A stretch of 25,724 bases of DNA from assembly GCA_002715465.1 (NCBI GenBank), contig PAYY01000020.1, forward strand, positions 5,246-30,969, read 5' to 3'. Below are positions 8,201 to 19,016 of this stretch, one piece after another. Every line of letters begins with the position of its first letter. Position 1 is the stretch's first letter. The DNA is from Fidelibacterota bacterium (GTDB lineage Bacteria; Marinisomatota; Marinisomatia; Marinisomatales; S15-B10). Both the position numbers and the translations under genes were made by a program. The notes beneath the pieces are model-generated. The model was not told the DNA's origin and made no database searches. It saw only the letters and a list, made by a program, of their open reading frames with translations.

Positions 8201-9008
8201 AAGAGAATGGAGAGAAGCTGAAGAGAGATTAGAGAGGAAGATATACAAACTTCAAGTAGGAGATGAGCTTCAGCCTGGTGTTTCCAAGCTAGCTAAAGTT
8301 TACATTGCTAATAAGCGCAAATTGCAAGTTGGGGATAAAATGGCTGGTAGGCATGGAAATAAAGGGGTCGTATCAACTATTGTGCCTGAAGAAGACATGC
8401 CTTTTCTTTCGGATGGAACTCCTGTTGATGTTGTATTAAATCCTTTGGGTGTTCCATCACGAATGAATTTAGGCCAATTGTATGAGACGATGTTAGGTTG
8501 GGCAGGCCTAGAACTTGGGCTTCGTTATGAAACATCTCCGTTTGATGGTGCTTCACCAGATCAAGTTCAAGATGAATTAAAGAAAGCAAAATTGCCTTCT
8601 ACTGGGAAAGTAGCCTTATATGATGGTCGGTCTGGAGAAAAATTTGACTATCCAGTTACAGTTGGTTGTATATACATGATGAAGCTTGCTCATATGGTAG
8701 ATGACAAAATGCATGCACGTGCAACTGGGCCTTATTCTCTAATTACGCAACAACCTCTCGGTGGTAAAGCTCAAGAAGGTGGTCAGCGTTTTGGTGAAAT
8801 GGAGGTCTGGGCTTTGGAAGCCTATGGTGCAAGTTATACTCTTAGAGAAATCCTTACTGGAAAATCTGATGATGTTGAAGGGCGTTCAAAAGTATATAAT
8901 GCTATTGTAAAAGGTGATAATATCCCTGACTTTTCTATCCCTGAATCTTTTAATGTGTTAGTTAAAGAGCTTCAGGGATTAGGCGTGGATATTCAATTGC
9001 ATAACTAG
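5229..9008 (+). CDS. rpoB: DNA-directed RNA polymerase subunit beta
   Basis: A 1259-residue catalytic subunit. The rifampicin pocket is intact: G-T-S-Q-L-S-Q-F-M-D-Q-T-N-P begins at residue 455, and Asp464, His474 and Ser479 match the E. coli D516, H526 and S531 positions in sensitive enzymes. It is followed by V-R-D-V-H-Y-T-H-Y-G-R, where Tyr500 replaces the Pro of proteobacteria, a form I associate with FCB bacteria. The D-K-M-A-G-R-H-G-N-K-G motif that binds near the active site is present. The TTG start is set by a strong Shine-Dalgarno at 5214-5220 and a canonical N terminus; no ATG is suitable. It is followed 13 bases later by rpoC. Confidence 0.98.
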   Translation: MAVNLNKAQFRHSFSRISSAVPMPDLLGVQVDSFNNFLQLDSTEDNRELHGLHEVLSNIFPIEDTHKNYILEYKSYYFGLSKYSPEECMERGVTYAVPLKVRLILHITDEFDRSKYAHSIEQEVYFGNIPFMTNRGTFVINGAERVIVSQLQRSPGVFFDEYTHPNGTRLYQGRVIPFRGSWIDFTTDIQDCIYVIIDRRRKFPVTTLLRTLGFSNDADIFRIFGFTETCKISKSSSKTLLGKVLIEDVFNTKTGEILAESRSELTSDVIDVLLAAKIKEVDCVSPLEELSVELILNTMQKDPSHNTDEALTLMYRHLRSGEPPNLETAQKFIERMFFSPKRYDLGRVGRYRLNKQFDLDVDIDHTVLTTEDMTRVIQYLIEMRKGERGPDDIDHLGNRRMKTVGEQLTNQFSIAFSRMARTVRERMNLREAESLTPQDLINSRICTTVINTFFGTSQLSQFMDQTNPLAEITHKRRVSALGPGGLTRERAGFEVRDVHYTHYGRLCPIETPEGPNIGLISSLATYAKVNELGFIEAPYRVVEPKNGSASVSEKIKYLSAEDEDRSKIAQSLYDLGSKGAIKDDRIRIRIRGDFPVVGANEVQFMDVAPHQILSVAATLIPFLEHDDANRALMGSNMQRQSVPLIKPESPIVGTGMEKSVAKDSRTSLYSPVTGVVDSVDAKEVVIRTDDIPEDLAVSAEQNLLRIPLLKYSRTNQDTCMNQRPVVKDGQKIKKGDLLADGPSTEMGELALGRNVVVAFMPWRGYNFEDAIVVSEKLVKNDFFTSTHISEIELEVRDTKRGEEELTREIPNVGEDATKDLDENGIVRQGAKVASGDILIGKVTPKGETDPTPEEKLLRAIFGEKAGDVKNASKKASPGTNGVVIKTKLFERKTKQSRAVEKKQIEEFQDETRRIKKKLKKSRDEMLHHLMLDQNSNGLRDVATGKTLIKASTKLTAKRLDSLDPERVLRDEPWVTDNKVWIQIQQVWNSFSREWREAEERLERKIYKLQVGDELQPGVSKLAKVYIANKRKLQVGDKMAGRHGNKGVVSTIVPEEDMPFLSDGTPVDVVLNPLGVPSRMNLGQLYETMLGWAGLELGLRYETSPFDGASPDQVQDELKKAKLPSTGKVALYDGRSGEKFDYPVTVGCIYMMKLAHMVDDKMHARATGPYSLITQQPLGGKAQEGGQRFGEMEVWALEAYGASYTLREILTGKSDDVEGRSKVYNAIVKGDNIPDFSIPESFNVLVKELQGLGVDIQLHN

Positions 9009-9021
9009 GAAGGGGAGCGAA

Positions 9022-12000
9022 TTGGTATATATTAAACCTCCAAAACGAGACGTGTCGAGCAGTTTTAAATCTGTTTCAATCGGTTTAATGTCTCCAGAAG
9101 ATATTCTTAGAAGATCTTATGGTGAAATTCTTAAGCCAGAAACCATTAATTATAGATCCTATAAACCTGAAAAGGACGGTCTTTTTTGCGAGAAAATTTT
9201 TGGACCAGTCAAAGACTATGAATGTCACTGTGGTAAGTATAAAGGTATTAGATACCGTGGTATAATTTGTGACAGATGTGGTGTTGAAGTGACTAGAAAA
9301 AAAGTTCGTAGAGAGAGAATGGGTCATATTACTCTTGCTGTTCCTGTTTGTCACATTTGGTACCTTCGTTCTGTTCCCGGGAAGTTAAATCATCTAATGG
9401 GCATATCAACAAGAGATCTTGAAAAGGTAATTTATTATGAATCATATATTGTGATTAGCCCTGGGGCTTCTGATAAAAAAAGGATGGAGCTTGTTGATGA
9501 GGTTGAATTTCGTGAGCTAGAAAGTAAGTATGGTAAACACACTGTTTCAGAGGATGATCAAGATGAAGGCAACTATTTTTATGCTGCTATGGGCGGGTTG
9601 GCTGTAAGGGATTCTCTTCGAACGCTTGATATTATTTCTACTATGAAAGAGCTGGAGAAAACAATAAAGACCTCGAAATCTAAACAAAGGAAAGCTGATG
9701 CTTTAAAGCGTCTAAAAGTAGTTAAAGCTTTTTATCCATCTCCTATTAAAGTACGTATAAATAAACCTGAATGGATGGTTGTAACGGTTCTTCCTGTGAT
9801 TCCACCTGAGCTCAGGCCATTGGTTCCTCTTGAGGGGGGTCGTTTTGCGGCTAGTGATCTAAATGATCTTTATAGACGTGTTATTATTAGAAACAATCGT
9901 TTAAAGCAGCTAATGGATATAAAAGCTCCTGATGTTATTCTTAGGAATGAGAAAAGGATGTTGCAAGAGGCGGTAGATACATTATTTGACAATTCTCGTA
10001 GGGGTACGGCGGTTAGTAGTGGAACTAGGAGGCCTTTAAAAAGTCTTAGTGATATGCTAAGAGGTAAGCAAGGACGCTTTCGGCAGAATCTTTTAGGAAA
10101 ACGTGTAGATTACTCTGGTCGTTCTGTAATTGTAGTTGGTCCTGAATTGCGACTTCATGAGTGTGGTCTTCCCAAGGATATGGCGACAGAGTTATTCATG
10201 CCTCAAATTATTCATGAATTGATTGCAAGGGGAGTGGCTAATACACCTAGGAGTGCAAAGCTCATGGTGCAAGAAAAAATGCCAGAAGTGTATGAGGTCT
10301 TAGACTATGTTGTTCGTGACCATCCAGTATTGTTAAATAGAGCTCCAACTTTACACCGATTAGGTATTCAAGCTTTTCAGCCAGTATTAGTTGATGGAAA
10401 GGCAATTCAAATCCATCCATTAGTTTGTGCTGCTTTTAACGCAGATTTTGATGGTGATCAAATGGCTGTGCATGTACCTCTTTCAGTTGAAGCACAGATG
10501 GAAGCAAGAATGCTGATGCTTGCAAGTAATAACATTTTACATCCTGCTCATGGTTACCCATTGGCGATTCCTTCTCAGGACATGGTGCTTGGTGCTTATT
10601 ATCTTACTAAAAGTAAAGAAGGGGATTTAGGAGAGGGGCGGCAGTTTTCTGGTATTAGTGAAGTGTTAATAGCCTACGAAAATAAATCTGTTGGACTTCA
10701 TGCAATCATTGATGTCCGTCATGATGGTAAATGGCAGAAAAAGACTACGGTTGGTCGTGCTATTTTTAATTCAATTGTTCCTAGAGAACTAAATTATATT
10801 GATGAGTTATTGAATAAGAAAAAGATTGAAGATATTATATATAAATCCTATCTCGCAGTTAGTAATAGAAAAACAGTGAAGTTTTTAGATGATCTAAAAA
10901 ACCTTGGGTTTAGTTTTGCGACTCAAAGTGGTGCCTCTATTGCTATTGACGATGTTCTCATTCCTAAAGAAAAAAATAATATAATCGCGAAAGCCGATAA
11001 AGAAGTAGGTTCAATTCAACGTAAGTTTTCTAGGCAGATTCTCACAGAAGGTGAAAGATATAATAAAGTTATTGATGTTTGGACTCATGCAACTAATGAT
11101 ACATCAGCGAGTATGATGAGACACTTAGCTGTAGATAAGAAAGGATTTAATCCCGTTTTTATAATGGCAGATTCTGGTGCTAGAGGAAGTCAAGATCAGA
11201 TTAAGCAATTAGCTGGTATGCGAGGATTAATGGCAAAACCTAAGAAATCTATGACTGGTAGTAAAGGCGAAATCATAGAAAATCCCATTACATCAAACTT
11301 TCGTGAAGGTTTGTCAGTGCTTGAATATTTCATTTCTACTCATGGAGCAAGAAAAGGTCTTGCTGACACAGCGTTGAAAACTGCTGATGCTGGATATCTT
11401 ACTCGTCGACTTGTTGATGTTGCGCAAGATGTTGTGATCATGGAGGAAGATTGTGGTACAATTAATGGAGTATGGGTAAGCGATCTAAAAGAGGGTGAAG
11501 AAATTATTGAGCCGATAAGTGAGCGTATACGTGGTAGAGTAATCCAAGAAGATGTGTATGTTGATGGAAAACTTGTCCTTAAGTCTGGTACTCAGGTAGA
11601 TAATAGTATTGCTGATTCCTTTAAAAAGCATGATGTAGATAGAATTTTTATAAGATCTGTTCTTACTTGTGAGGCTCTTCGTGGTGTCTGTGTTAAATGC
11701 TATGGAACAGATTTAAATACTAATAATCCTGTAGCTATGGGTTCTTCAGTAGGTATTGTAGCGGCACAAAGTATTGGTGAGCCTGGCACCCAGTTAACTC
11801 TTCGAACATTTCATATTGGTGGGACAGCTTCTCGAATTATCGAGGAGTCTGAGATGGAATCTAGGCGTGATGGGGTGGTTGAATTTTCTGATAATCTTGA
11901 ATTTTCTGAAGTTATAGATTCTGAGGAAGTTTCTGGTAAGCCTGTAAAACGTGTTTTGGTTAGGAACTCATCCATAAAAATAATTGATTCCAAAAAAGGT

Positions 12001-13296
12001 ATTTCCGTTTACAATGTTCCTTATGGTTCTACTCTTGAAGTTGAGAATGGAAGTAAAGTTGAAATAGGTCAGGTGCTATTTACATGGGATCCATATACAG
12101 ATGTAATTCTGGCGAGACATTCGGGTATAGTTAATTTTGTCGATATGGTTGAGGGTGAAACCTATCATGAAGAAGCTGTTGAAGGTGGTAAAAAGCAACT
12201 TGTTACTATTGAAGCTAAGAACAGGCGCCTTGCTCCGCATCTTGATATTGTAGATAATAGCGGGAATACAATCGCTGGCGGTACAATTCTTCCTGTTAAG
12301 GCTGTTCTCATTGTTAGGGATGGACAAAAAGTAAAATCAGGGGAGGTTCTTGTAAAGATTGCTAAAGATATTGGTAAAACACGTGATATTACGGGGGGCT
12401 TACCTCGGGTTGCTGAATTATTTGAAGCTAGGAAGCCTTCTGAGCCAGCAGTTGTGACTGAAATTGATGGATTAGTGAAGTTTGGGGATGTTAAGCGTGG
12501 TATTCGCGAAATTATTGTAGAAGGAGCCCATGACGTTTCAAAAAAATATAAAGTTCCTTATGGTAGGCATGTTATCGTTCATGAGCATGATCGAGTAGGT
12601 GCTGGTGATCGATTATGTGAAGGAGCGATTTCTCCTGAAGATATTCTAAATATTCTAGGAGCTGAAAGAGTTCAAGAATATTTAGTTAATGAGATCCAAG
12701 AAGTTTATAGATTGCAGGGAGTTAGGATAAATGATAAGCATATTGAGGTAATTGTCAGGCAAATGATGCAAAAAGTCGAACTTGACGATGCCGGGGATAG
12801 TATGTTTCTAGCTGCTGATCGAGTGAACCGGACCGAATTAAATAGAGAAAATGACAGAGTCCTAAAGTCTGGTGTAGTAACTGATCCTGGTGGTTCATCA
12901 TTGTTAGTAGATGATTTAATTCTTAAGTCTGAGCAATTAGAGTTAAATAAAAAGTTGAAAGAAGAAGGTAAGGCTATAATTAAAACACGTAAGGCGCAAC
13001 CTGCAACATCTCATCCTTTGCTACTGGGGATTACACGTGCTTCTCTGAACACTGAAAGTTTTATTTCCGCTGCTTCTTTTCAAGAAACAACTCGTGTTCT
13101 TACTGATGCCTCTACTGAAGGTAGAGCGGATCGTCTACTTGGTCTTAAAGAGAACGTCATACTTGGTCGCCTGATTCCTGCTGGTACAGGTTTTAAAAGT
13201 AAAAAGAATCCACTTGTCAAGAAAGTTGCTGACGAATTAGAGGAAGTTGATTCTGTTGATTCTGAGGGATTAGTTGAAGAAAGAAAAGAAGTTTAG
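9022..13296 (+). CDS. rpoC: DNA-directed RNA polymerase subunit beta'
   Basis: A 1424-residue subunit holding the active-site magnesium motif N-A-D-F-D-G-D at residues 473-479 (catalytic Asp475, 477, 479). The N-terminal zinc site has Cys68, Cys70, Cys83 and Cys86. The second zinc site has Cys811 and the C-x6-C-x2-C cluster Cys883/890/893. The trigger-loop region precedes [13 protein letters not shown]. The start is TTG 9022, with A-G-G-G-G-A-G a few bases upstream (9010-9016). It forms the beta operon with rpoB and is followed nine bases later by rpsL, so beta and str operons are joined with no terminator visible. Confidence 0.98.
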   Translation: MVYIKPPKRDVSSSFKSVSIGLMSPEDILRRSYGEILKPETINYRSYKPEKDGLFCEKIFGPVKDYECHCGKYKGIRYRGIICDRCGVEVTRKKVRRERMGHITLAVPVCHIWYLRSVPGKLNHLMGISTRDLEKVIYYESYIVISPGASDKKRMELVDEVEFRELESKYGKHTVSEDDQDEGNYFYAAMGGLAVRDSLRTLDIISTMKELEKTIKTSKSKQRKADALKRLKVVKAFYPSPIKVRINKPEWMVVTVLPVIPPELRPLVPLEGGRFAASDLNDLYRRVIIRNNRLKQLMDIKAPDVILRNEKRMLQEAVDTLFDNSRRGTAVSSGTRRPLKSLSDMLRGKQGRFRQNLLGKRVDYSGRSVIVVGPELRLHECGLPKDMATELFMPQIIHELIARGVANTPRSAKLMVQEKMPEVYEVLDYVVRDHPVLLNRAPTLHRLGIQAFQPVLVDGKAIQIHPLVCAAFNADFDGDQMAVHVPLSVEAQMEARMLMLASNNILHPAHGYPLAIPSQDMVLGAYYLTKSKEGDLGEGRQFSGISEVLIAYENKSVGLHAIIDVRHDGKWQKKTTVGRAIFNSIVPRELNYIDELLNKKKIEDIIYKSYLAVSNRKTVKFLDDLKNLGFSFATQSGASIAIDDVLIPKEKNNIIAKADKEVGSIQRKFSRQILTEGERYNKVIDVWTHATNDTSASMMRHLAVDKKGFNPVFIMADSGARGSQDQIKQLAGMRGLMAKPKKSMTGSKGEIIENPITSNFREGLSVLEYFISTHGARKGLADTALKTADAGYLTRRLVDVAQDVVIMEEDCGTINGVWVSDLKEGEEIIEPISERIRGRVIQEDVYVDGKLVLKSGTQVDNSIADSFKKHDVDRIFIRSVLTCEALRGVCVKCYGTDLNTNNPVAMGSSVGIVAAQSIGEPGTQLTLRTFHIGGTASRIIEESEMESRRDGVVEFSDNLEFSEVIDSEEVSGKPVKRVLVRNSSIKIIDSKKGISVYNVPYGSTLEVENGSKVEIGQVLFTWDPYTDVILARHSGIVNFVDMVEGETYHEEAVEGGKKQLVTIEAKNRRLAPHLDIVDNSGNTIAGGTILPVKAVLIVRDGQKVKSGEVLVKIAKDIGKTRDITGGLPRVAELFEARKPSEPAVVTEIDGLVKFGDVKRGIREIIVEGAHDVSKKYKVPYGRHVIVHEHDRVGAGDRLCEGAISPEDILNILGAERVQEYLVNEIQEVYRLQGVRINDKHIEVIVRQMMQKVELDDAGDSMFLAADRVNRTELNRENDRVLKSGVVTDPGGSSLLVDDLILKSEQLELNKKLKEEGKAIIKTRKAQPATSHPLLLGITRASLNTESFISAASFQETTRVLTDASTEGRADRLLGLKENVILGRLIPAGTGFKSKKNPLVKKVADELEEVDSVDSEGLVEERKEV

Positions 13297-13305
13297 GAGT
13301 TTAAT

Positions 13306-13680
13306 GTGCCTACAGTCAATCAATTAGTGAGAAAAGGAAGAAAACGTATTGTTAATTCTACCAATACGCCAGCTTTACAACGTAATCCCCAAAAAAGAGG
13401 TGTTTGTACTCGCGTCTACACAACTACTCCTAAAAAACCAAACTCTGCCCTTAGGAAAGTTGCAAAGGTTAGATTGACAAATGGTATTGAGGTTATTGCT
13501 TATATACCAGGTGAAGGACATAATTTACAAGAGCATTCACTTGTTTTGATTGAAGGTGGTCGTGTAAAAGACTTGCCCGGTGTCCGTTATCATATTGTTA
13601 GGGGTACTATGGATACTGCAGGAGTTGATGATAGAACTACAAGTAGGTCACGTTATGGAACGAAGAGGCCGAGGTCTTAG
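13306..13680 (+). CDS. rpsL: 30S ribosomal protein S12
   Basis: This decoding-centre protein has 124 residues, the usual length. The loop [13 protein letters not shown] has Lys43, and the second loop K-D-L-P-G-V-R-Y-H has Lys88 and Asp89, the forms found in streptomycin-sensitive ribosomes. The start is GTG 13306 (M-P-T-V-N-Q, canonical). An overlapping ATG at 13304 is out of frame. A-G-G-A-G lies just upstream, in the rpoC stop region. The TAG stop is followed directly by the rpsG ATG, with no gap. Confidence 0.98.
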   Translation: MPTVNQLVRKGRKRIVNSTNTPALQRNPQKRGVCTRVYTTTPKKPNSALRKVAKVRLTNGIEVIAYIPGEGHNLQEHSLVLIEGGRVKDLPGVRYHIVRGTMDTAGVDDRTTSRSRYGTKRPRS

Positions 13681-14145
13681 ATGAGGAGACGACGTCCTGA
13701 AAAAAGACAGATTTTGCCTGACCCTATTTTTGGTGAAATAATGGTTCAGAAGTTTATTAATAATTTAATGGAACGAGGGAAAAAAGGAGTAGCTGAGCGG
13801 ATTTTTTATGGTGCATTGGAAATTATTTCATCTAAGACAAAAGCTGATTCATTAGAAATGTTTAAGAAAGCTATTGGTAACGTTAAGCCTCTGATTGAAG
13901 TTAAAAGTCGTAGAATTGGTGGCGCAACCTATCAGGTTCCAATCCAAGTTCCCCCTCAGCGTGGATTTGCTTTGGCGACTCGATGGTTAATTGCTAATGC
14001 AAAAATGCGAAAAGGTGCAAGTATGGCTGAAAGACTTGCTGGGGAATTTATCGATGCTGCTAATGAAGACGGTGGCGCTGTGAAAAAGAAAGAAGATACA
14101 CATCGTATGGCTGAGGCTAATAAAGCTTTTGCTCATTATCGTTAA
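13681..14145 (+). CDS. rpsG: 30S ribosomal protein S7
   Basis: This is the primary 16S rRNA-binding protein that nucleates assembly of the 30S head. The 154 residues include the N-terminal R-R-R-R-P-E-K-R, the conserved [13 protein letters not shown] region and R-W-L-I-A-N-A, and the C-terminal [16 protein letters not shown]. It starts immediately after the rpsL stop, implying translational coupling. In E. coli S7 represses the str operon at the rpsL-rpsG spacer. That spacer is absent here, so the same control would need a different site. Confidence 0.98.
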   Translation: MRRRRPEKRQILPDPIFGEIMVQKFINNLMERGKKGVAERIFYGALEIISSKTKADSLEMFKKAIGNVKPLIEVKSRRIGGATYQVPIQVPPQRGFALATRWLIANAKMRKGASMAERLAGEFIDAANEDGGAVKKKEDTHRMAEANKAFAHYR

Positions 14146-14148
14146 AAA

Positions 14149-16242
14149 ATGAAAAGTATTACATTAGACAAAGTTAGAAATATCGGAATTCTTGCTCACA
14201 TTGATGCAGGAAAAACCACTACCACTGAGCGCATTTTATATTATACTGGAAGAGTCCATAGAATGGGAGAGGTTCATGAAGGTGCAGCTACAATGGATTG
14301 GATGGAGCAAGAGAAAGAGAGAGGCATTACAATTACGTCGGCTGCTACTACTACTTTTTGGAATGACCATAGAATAAATATCATTGACACACCTGGCCAT
14401 ATTGATTTTACTGCAGAAGTTGAACGATCGCTCCGAGTTCTTGATGGTGCTGTTGTAGTTTTTTGTGCTGTAGGTGGTGTAGAGCCTCAGAGTGAGACTG
14501 TCTGGCGTCAAGCAAATAAATACAAAGTACCACGGATAGCTTTTGTAAATAAAATGGATAGAATGGGGGCAGACTTTGATAATGTATTAAAAATGATGAA
14601 GGATCGTTTATCTGCAAACCCTTTGCCTATTACTATTCCAATTGGAGCTGGAGAACTATTTAACGGGATAATTGATTTGATGGATATGAAAGCTATTATT
14701 TATAATGAGTCCTCCTCTGGTGCTCATTTTGATTACATAGAAATCCCTCAAGATCTGAAGGAAGCAGCGGAAAGTGCAAGGCATCATCTTGTTGAGGAAT
14801 GTGCTGCTTATGATGAAAATCTTCTTGAAAAGTATTTGTCTGACGAAAAAATAACTCATGATGAAATAAAAAATGCTTTAAGAAAAGGTTGTCTGGACAA
14901 TGCATTTATTCCTGTTATTTGTGGTTCTGCTTTTAAGAATAAAGGTATTCAAAGAGTCCTTGATTCTGTAGTAGATCTTTTGCCTTCTCCTTTAGATATT
15001 ACTGAGGTTATTGGTCATGTACCTAAGGATTCTGATGTTTTGCTCAGTCGTGCTCCTACTAATGAAGATCCTTTTAGTGCTTTAGCATTTAAAATTATGA
15101 CGGATCCTTATGTCGGAAGGTTAACATTTTTTAGAGTATACTCTGGTGAAATAGAAACGGGGGCTACTGTTTTAAATACTGGTACAGGGAAAAAGGAACG
15201 TATTGGAAGGCTTCTCCTTATGCATGCTGATAAACGTGAAGAGCGAAAAAAAGTATCAGCCGGAGAAATAGCAGCTGCTGTGGGTTTAAAGCAAACTCGA
15301 ACGGGGCATACGCTTGCTGATCCAAAAGCTCCAATTGTTCTTGAAGAAATGGAATTTCAGAAACCTGTAATATCTGTTGCTATTGAGGCTTCCAGTAAGG
15401 CTGAGCAAGAAAACCTTTCAGAATCTCTGTCCAAGCTTTCTGATGAGGATCCAACTTTTAGAGTTAGTAGTGATGAAGATACAGGGCAAACTGTTATTTC
15501 TGGAATGGGTGAATTGCATTTAGAGATTCTAGTTGATCGTTTAAAACGTGAATTTAATGTTAATGCTAATGTTGGTAGACCTCAGGTGGCTTATAGAGAG
15601 ACTATATCAGGGCAATCGGAAGCTGATGGTAAATTTATTAGGCAGTCTGGAGGACGTGGGCAATATGGTCATGTTAAAATAAAAATTGAACCTAATGAAG
15701 CTGGTAAAGGTTTTCATTTTGAAAGTAAAATTGTTGGTGGTGTTGTGCCTAAAGATTATTTTAATGCCGTTAGCCAAGGAATCGAGGAAGCGCTCCGTAA
15801 TGGAATCCTTGCAGGTTATCCTATGGAAGATGTTAGGGTAGAATTAGTTGATGGTTCTTATCATGCTGTAGACTCTTCAGAGATGGCATTTAAAATTGCT
15901 GGTTCGATGGCTATTAAAGAAGCTTGTAAACGTGCAAAGCCAATTTTATTAGAACCAGTAATGAAAGTTGAAGTAGTCTTGCCTGAACAATATTTGGGCG
16001 ATGTGATGGGAGATCTTACATCACGCAGAAGTGAAATTCAAGGTACAGATCACAGAAAAGATGCTGTAGTTATTAAAGCAGTTACACCTCTTTCTGAAAT
16101 GTTTGGTTATGCAACTTCCCTTCGTTCCATGACTCAAGGTAGAGCAGTTTTTTCTATGGAATTTGATAATTACAAGAAAGCACCTAAATCTGTTACTGAA
16201 GGAATAATCGAAAAATCCGGCCTTGTATCTGAGCCGGCATAA
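14149..16242 (+). CDS. fusA: Elongation factor G, complete
   Basis: A 697-residue translocation GTPase. The G domain shows A-H-I-D-A-G-K-T at residues 16-23, D-T-P-G-H at 80-84 and N-K-M-D at 134-137. Domains II-V follow, with G-M-G-E-L-H-L-E at the domain III end and the C-terminal K-S-V-T-E-G-I. The start ATG lies three bases after the rpsG stop; there is no obvious Shine-Dalgarno, so coupling to rpsG is likely. Codons from residue 408 onward are identical in DNA to bases 3-875. This copy is in the normal str context between rpsG and tuf, so it is the reference copy. Confidence 0.98.
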   Translation: MKSITLDKVRNIGILAHIDAGKTTTTERILYYTGRVHRMGEVHEGAATMDWMEQEKERGITITSAATTTFWNDHRINIIDTPGHIDFTAEVERSLRVLDGAVVVFCAVGGVEPQSETVWRQANKYKVPRIAFVNKMDRMGADFDNVLKMMKDRLSANPLPITIPIGAGELFNGIIDLMDMKAIIYNESSSGAHFDYIEIPQDLKEAAESARHHLVEECAAYDENLLEKYLSDEKITHDEIKNALRKGCLDNAFIPVICGSAFKNKGIQRVLDSVVDLLPSPLDITEVIGHVPKDSDVLLSRAPTNEDPFSALAFKIMTDPYVGRLTFFRVYSGEIETGATVLNTGTGKKERIGRLLLMHADKREERKKVSAGEIAAAVGLKQTRTGHTLADPKAPIVLEEMEFQKPVISVAIEASSKAEQENLSESLSKLSDEDPTFRVSSDEDTGQTVISGMGELHLEILVDRLKREFNVNANVGRPQVAYRETISGQSEADGKFIRQSGGRGQYGHVKIKIEPNEAGKGFHFESKIVGGVVPKDYFNAVSQGIEEALRNGILAGYPMEDVRVELVDGSYHAVDSSEMAFKIAGSMAIKEACKRAKPILLEPVMKVEVVLPEQYLGDVMGDLTSRRSEIQGTDHRKDAVVIKAVTPLSEMFGYATSLRSMTQGRAVFSMEFDNYKKAPKSVTEGIIEKSGLVSEPA
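16217..16237 (+). other. GC-rich hairpin at the fusA 3' end
   Basis: CCGGC and GCCGG can pair across an 11-base loop just before the fusA stop. The same structure is at 850-870 in the other copy. No T-run follows, so it is not an intrinsic terminator. It lies about nine bases before the tuf Shine-Dalgarno and could affect coupling, but this is speculative. Confidence 0.35.
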
Positions 16243-16259
16243 AATAGGAGATATTTCTC

Positions 16260-17450
16260 ATGGCAAAAGAGAAATTTGATAGAAGTAAACCCCATCTCAA
16301 CGTTGGTACGATAGGTCACGTTGACCATGGGAAAACTACTTTAACAGCTGCTATGACACTTGTTTTGTCTCAACGAGGTTTAAGTGAAGTTCGTTCATTT
16401 GATAGTATTGATAATGCTCCTGAAGAGCGTGAGAGAGGTATTACTATTCAGACGGCACATGTTGAATATGAAAGTGAGAATCGTCACTATGCTCATATAG
16501 ATTGTCCTGGCCATGCTGATTATATCAAGAACATGATTACAGGAGCAGCTCAGATGGATGGTGGTATTTTGGTTGTTAGTGCTGCTGATGGTCCTATGCC
16601 ACAGACTCGTGAGCATGTTCTTTTAGCTCGCCAGGTTAATGTTCCCGCTCTTGTTGTGTTTATGAACAAAACAGATCAGGTTGATGATCCTGAATTAATT
16701 GAACTTGTTGAGCTTGAGCTTAGAGAGTTGCTCAATGAATATGAATTTCCCGGAGATGACATTCCAATCATCAAAGGTAGTGCGTTGGGTGCGCTAAATG
16801 CTCCTGATGATGAAGGTGCTACTCAGTGCATTATGGATCTTGTGGCACAAATTGATAGCTATATTCCTGAGCCAGAGCGCGATATTGACAAACCTTTTTT
16901 GATGCCAGTTGAAGATGTTTTTAGTATTACAGGTCGGGGTACGGTTGGCACTGGACGTATAGAACGTGGTCAGATCAAAGTTGGTGAAGAAGTTGATATT
17001 GTTGGTCTCGGTGCTGATAAAAAATCAGTTGTGACTGGTGTTGAGATGTTTCGTAAGGAGTTAGATGAGGGTCAAGCTGGTGACAATGCAGGATTGTTGT
17101 TGCGAGGTGTGGATAAAGAGTGGTTAAAACGTGGTATGGTATGTTCAAAACCAGGTTCTATCACGCCTCATACAAAATTTAAAGCTGAAGTATATGTATT
17201 AAAAAAAGAAGAAGGTGGAAGGCACACTCCATTTTTTAATGGATACCGACCACAGTTTTACTTTCGTACTACAGATGTAACAGGTGTAGCGGATCTTCCT
17301 GCTGGTACGGAAATGGTAATGCCAGGTGATAATGTAACCTTAGATGTTGAATTGATTGCACCAATTGCTATGGAAAAAGAGTTACGCTTTGCCATTCGAG
17401 AGGGTGGTCGAACAGTTGGTGCTGGTGTAGTAACTGAAATTGTGGAGTAG
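16260..17450 (+). CDS. tuf: Elongation factor Tu, copy 2 (tufA position)
   Basis: This is the second complete 396-residue EF-Tu, identical in DNA and protein to 893-2083, with the same [13 protein letters not shown] and N-K-T-D motifs. It occupies the standard str-operon place after fusA and is followed five bases later by rpsJ, linking the str and S10 operons. The A-G-G-A-G-A ribosome binding site is eight bases upstream of the ATG. The protein lines up with FCB-type EF-Tu, for example [14 protein letters not shown] in the C-terminal half. Confidence 0.98.
   Translation: MAKEKFDRSKPHLNVGTIGHVDHGKTTLTAAMTLVLSQRGLSEVRSFDSIDNAPEERERGITIQTAHVEYESENRHYAHIDCPGHADYIKNMITGAAQMDGGILVVSAADGPMPQTREHVLLARQVNVPALVVFMNKTDQVDDPELIELVELELRELLNEYEFPGDDIPIIKGSALGALNAPDDEGATQCIMDLVAQIDSYIPEPERDIDKPFLMPVEDVFSITGRGTVGTGRIERGQIKVGEEVDIVGLGADKKSVVTGVEMFRKELDEGQAGDNAGLLLRGVDKEWLKRGMVCSKPGSITPHTKFKAEVYVLKKEEGGRHTPFFNGYRPQFYFRTTDVTGVADLPAGTEMVMPGDNVTLDVELIAPIAMEKELRFAIREGGRTVGAGVVTEIVE
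17444..17447 (+). promoter_or_regulatory. Shine-Dalgarno for rpsJ inside the tuf 3' end
   Basis: G-G-A-G within the last tuf codons lies eight bases before the TTG start of rpsJ. It is the counterpart of 2077-2080, which serves rpmG in the other repeat copy. Confidence 0.6.
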
Positions 17451-17455
17451 ATACT

Positions 17456-17764
17456 TTGGCAGCTCAAACACTTAGAATTAGGTTGAAAGCTTATGATCAT
17501 AAGCTTATAGATAAATCTACAGAGAAGATTGTTAAAACAGTTAAGCAAACTGGTGCTATTCTTTCGGGACCAATTCCGCTTCCTTCAAAACGTACTATAT
17601 ATACTGTTCTTAGGTCTCCTCATGTCAACAAAAAGTCTCGAGAGCAATTTCAAACAAAGACTCATAAAAGATTGATTGAAATTCTTAATGCGTCACCTAA
17701 AACTGTTGATGCATTAATGAAGCTGGATCTTTCTGCAGGAGTTGACATTGAGATAAAGGCATAG
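17456..17764 (+). CDS. rpsJ: 30S ribosomal protein S10 (NusE)
   Basis: A 102-residue protein of the 30S head, which also acts as NusE in antitermination and contacts NusG. Family features are R-I-R-L-K-A-Y-D-H near the N terminus, the loop S-G-P-I-P-L-P, and [13 protein letters not shown]. The TTG start gives M-A-A-Q-T-L-R-I-R, consistent with the family, and no ATG is available upstream before the tuf stop. The five-base gap from tuf leaves no room for an E. coli-like S10 leader. Confidence 0.97.
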   Translation: MAAQTLRIRLKAYDHKLIDKSTEKIVKTVKQTGAILSGPIPLPSKRTIYTVLRSPHVNKKSREQFQTKTHKRLIEILNASPKTVDALMKLDLSAGVDIEIKA

Positions 17765-17768
17765 TTTT

Positions 17769-18389
17769 GTGACTGGAATTATTGGTAAAAAAATTGGTAT
17801 GACTCGTTTGTTTAATGGTAATGGTGATAGTCAAGCTGTTACTGTTCTGGAAGCTGGACCTTGTGTTGTTACCCAAATAAAGACAGAAGAAACTGATGGT
17901 TATTCTGCTATTCAAGTTGGTTTTAGTGACCTTTTAAAGCGAAAAGTAAAAAAACCAGCTAAAGGTCATTTTAATAAATCAGGTTCAGCTCCTAAGCGTC
18001 ACTTGGCTGAATTTCCAATCCTAAATTATTCCAATCAACCTAAATTAGGTGATGAAGTAACAGTCTCAATTTTTGGAGAAGGTGAGAGGGTTACTATTAA
18101 AGGAATTTCAAAAGGTAAGGGCTTCTCTGGTGTTGTAAAACGTCATGGTTTTGGCGGAGGGCGAAAAACTCATGGACAATCAGATAGATTAAGAGCTCCT
18201 GGGTCGATTGGACAAGCATCAGATCCTTCCCGTGTTTGGCCAGGTACGAAAATGGCTGGGCAATATGGTAATAAAACTGTGGTAGTAAAAAATGTTCAAG
18301 TCATTAAGGTTGATGCTGAGAATAATTATTTATTCCTTAAAGGTTCAGTTCCTGGTGCAAGGAATTCATTAATAGTGGTGACAAAATGA
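17769..18389 (+). CDS. rplC: 50S ribosomal protein L3
   Basis: This early-assembly protein reaches the peptidyl transferase centre. The 206 residues begin M-T-G-I-I-G-K-K-I-G-M-T and include K-G-K-G-F-S-G-V-V-K-R-H and the K-M-A-G-Q-Y-G loop, whose glutamine is methylated by PrmB in E. coli. The GTG start at 17769 gives the family N terminus. The stop overlaps the rplD start by four bases (ATGA). Confidence 0.98.
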   Translation: MTGIIGKKIGMTRLFNGNGDSQAVTVLEAGPCVVTQIKTEETDGYSAIQVGFSDLLKRKVKKPAKGHFNKSGSAPKRHLAEFPILNYSNQPKLGDEVTVSIFGEGERVTIKGISKGKGFSGVVKRHGFGGGRKTHGQSDRLRAPGSIGQASDPSRVWPGTKMAGQYGNKTVVVKNVQVIKVDAENNYLFLKGSVPGARNSLIVVTK

Positions 18390-19015
18390 ACTTGCAAGTT
18401 TACAATTCTAATGGTGAAGTAATTTCAAAAGTAAAAGTTGCTGATTCAGTTTTCAAAATTAAACCTAATAAAGATGTCATTTTTCGCGCTATCATGTCAG
18501 AAATGACTAATTCTCGCCAAGGAACTCATTCAACAAAGACACGGTCTGATGTGCGAGGAGGAGGTCGAAAGCCTTGGCGTCAAAAAGGGAGAGGTGTTGC
18601 TAGAGCAGGAACTATCCGTTCGCCTATTTGGAGGAGTGGTGGCATTACTCATGGGCCTAAGCCAAAAGATTATAATTATAAACTACCTAAAAAAATGAAA
18701 AAGTTAGCAAAGCGTAGTGTCCTTTCTCAGCGTGCTGGTGATAAGGAAATTTTAGTTATTGATGAAATTCTAATGGATAGGCCAAAAACAAAAGATTTAT
18801 TTACTTTGATTGATAGGCTAGGCATTGGAGATAAGAAAATTACTTTTTTGATTGATTCTGGGAATAAAAATGTAGTGTTGTCTGGAAGAAACTTGCCTAA
18901 TGTAAAAGTTTTGGATGCGATAAATGCTTCTACGTATGATCTAATTGATGCTGAAGTTCTTCTTTTTGAAAAAAATGGTTTAAAGAAATTAGATAGCCAA
19001 TTGGTTCTTAGTTAG
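18386..19015 (+). CDS. rplD: 50S ribosomal protein L4
   Basis: L4 lines the nascent-peptide exit tunnel and in E. coli represses the S10 operon. The 209 residues show the tunnel-loop pattern K-P-W-R-Q-K-G-R-G-V-A-R-A-G and S-P-I-W-R-S-G-G, in the region where macrolide-resistance changes occur; no unusual insertion is seen. It starts in a four-base overlap with rplC and lies one base before rplW. No upstream leader for L4 autoregulation is evident. Confidence 0.97.
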   Translation: MNLQVYNSNGEVISKVKVADSVFKIKPNKDVIFRAIMSEMTNSRQGTHSTKTRSDVRGGGRKPWRQKGRGVARAGTIRSPIWRSGGITHGPKPKDYNYKLPKKMKKLAKRSVLSQRAGDKEILVIDEILMDRPKTKDLFTLIDRLGIGDKKITFLIDSGNKNVVLSGRNLPNVKVLDAINASTYDLIDAEVLLFEKNGLKKLDSQLVLS

Positions 19016-19016
19016 T

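Larger units (their letters stand above)
15368..17453 (+). repeat. Direct repeat copy 2 (fusA 3' end + tuf)
   Basis: This is the internal copy of the 2086-base repeat also found at 1-2086. It lies inside an intact fusA-tuf pair. Its left boundary is set only by where the window begins, not by sequence divergence. Confidence 0.95.
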
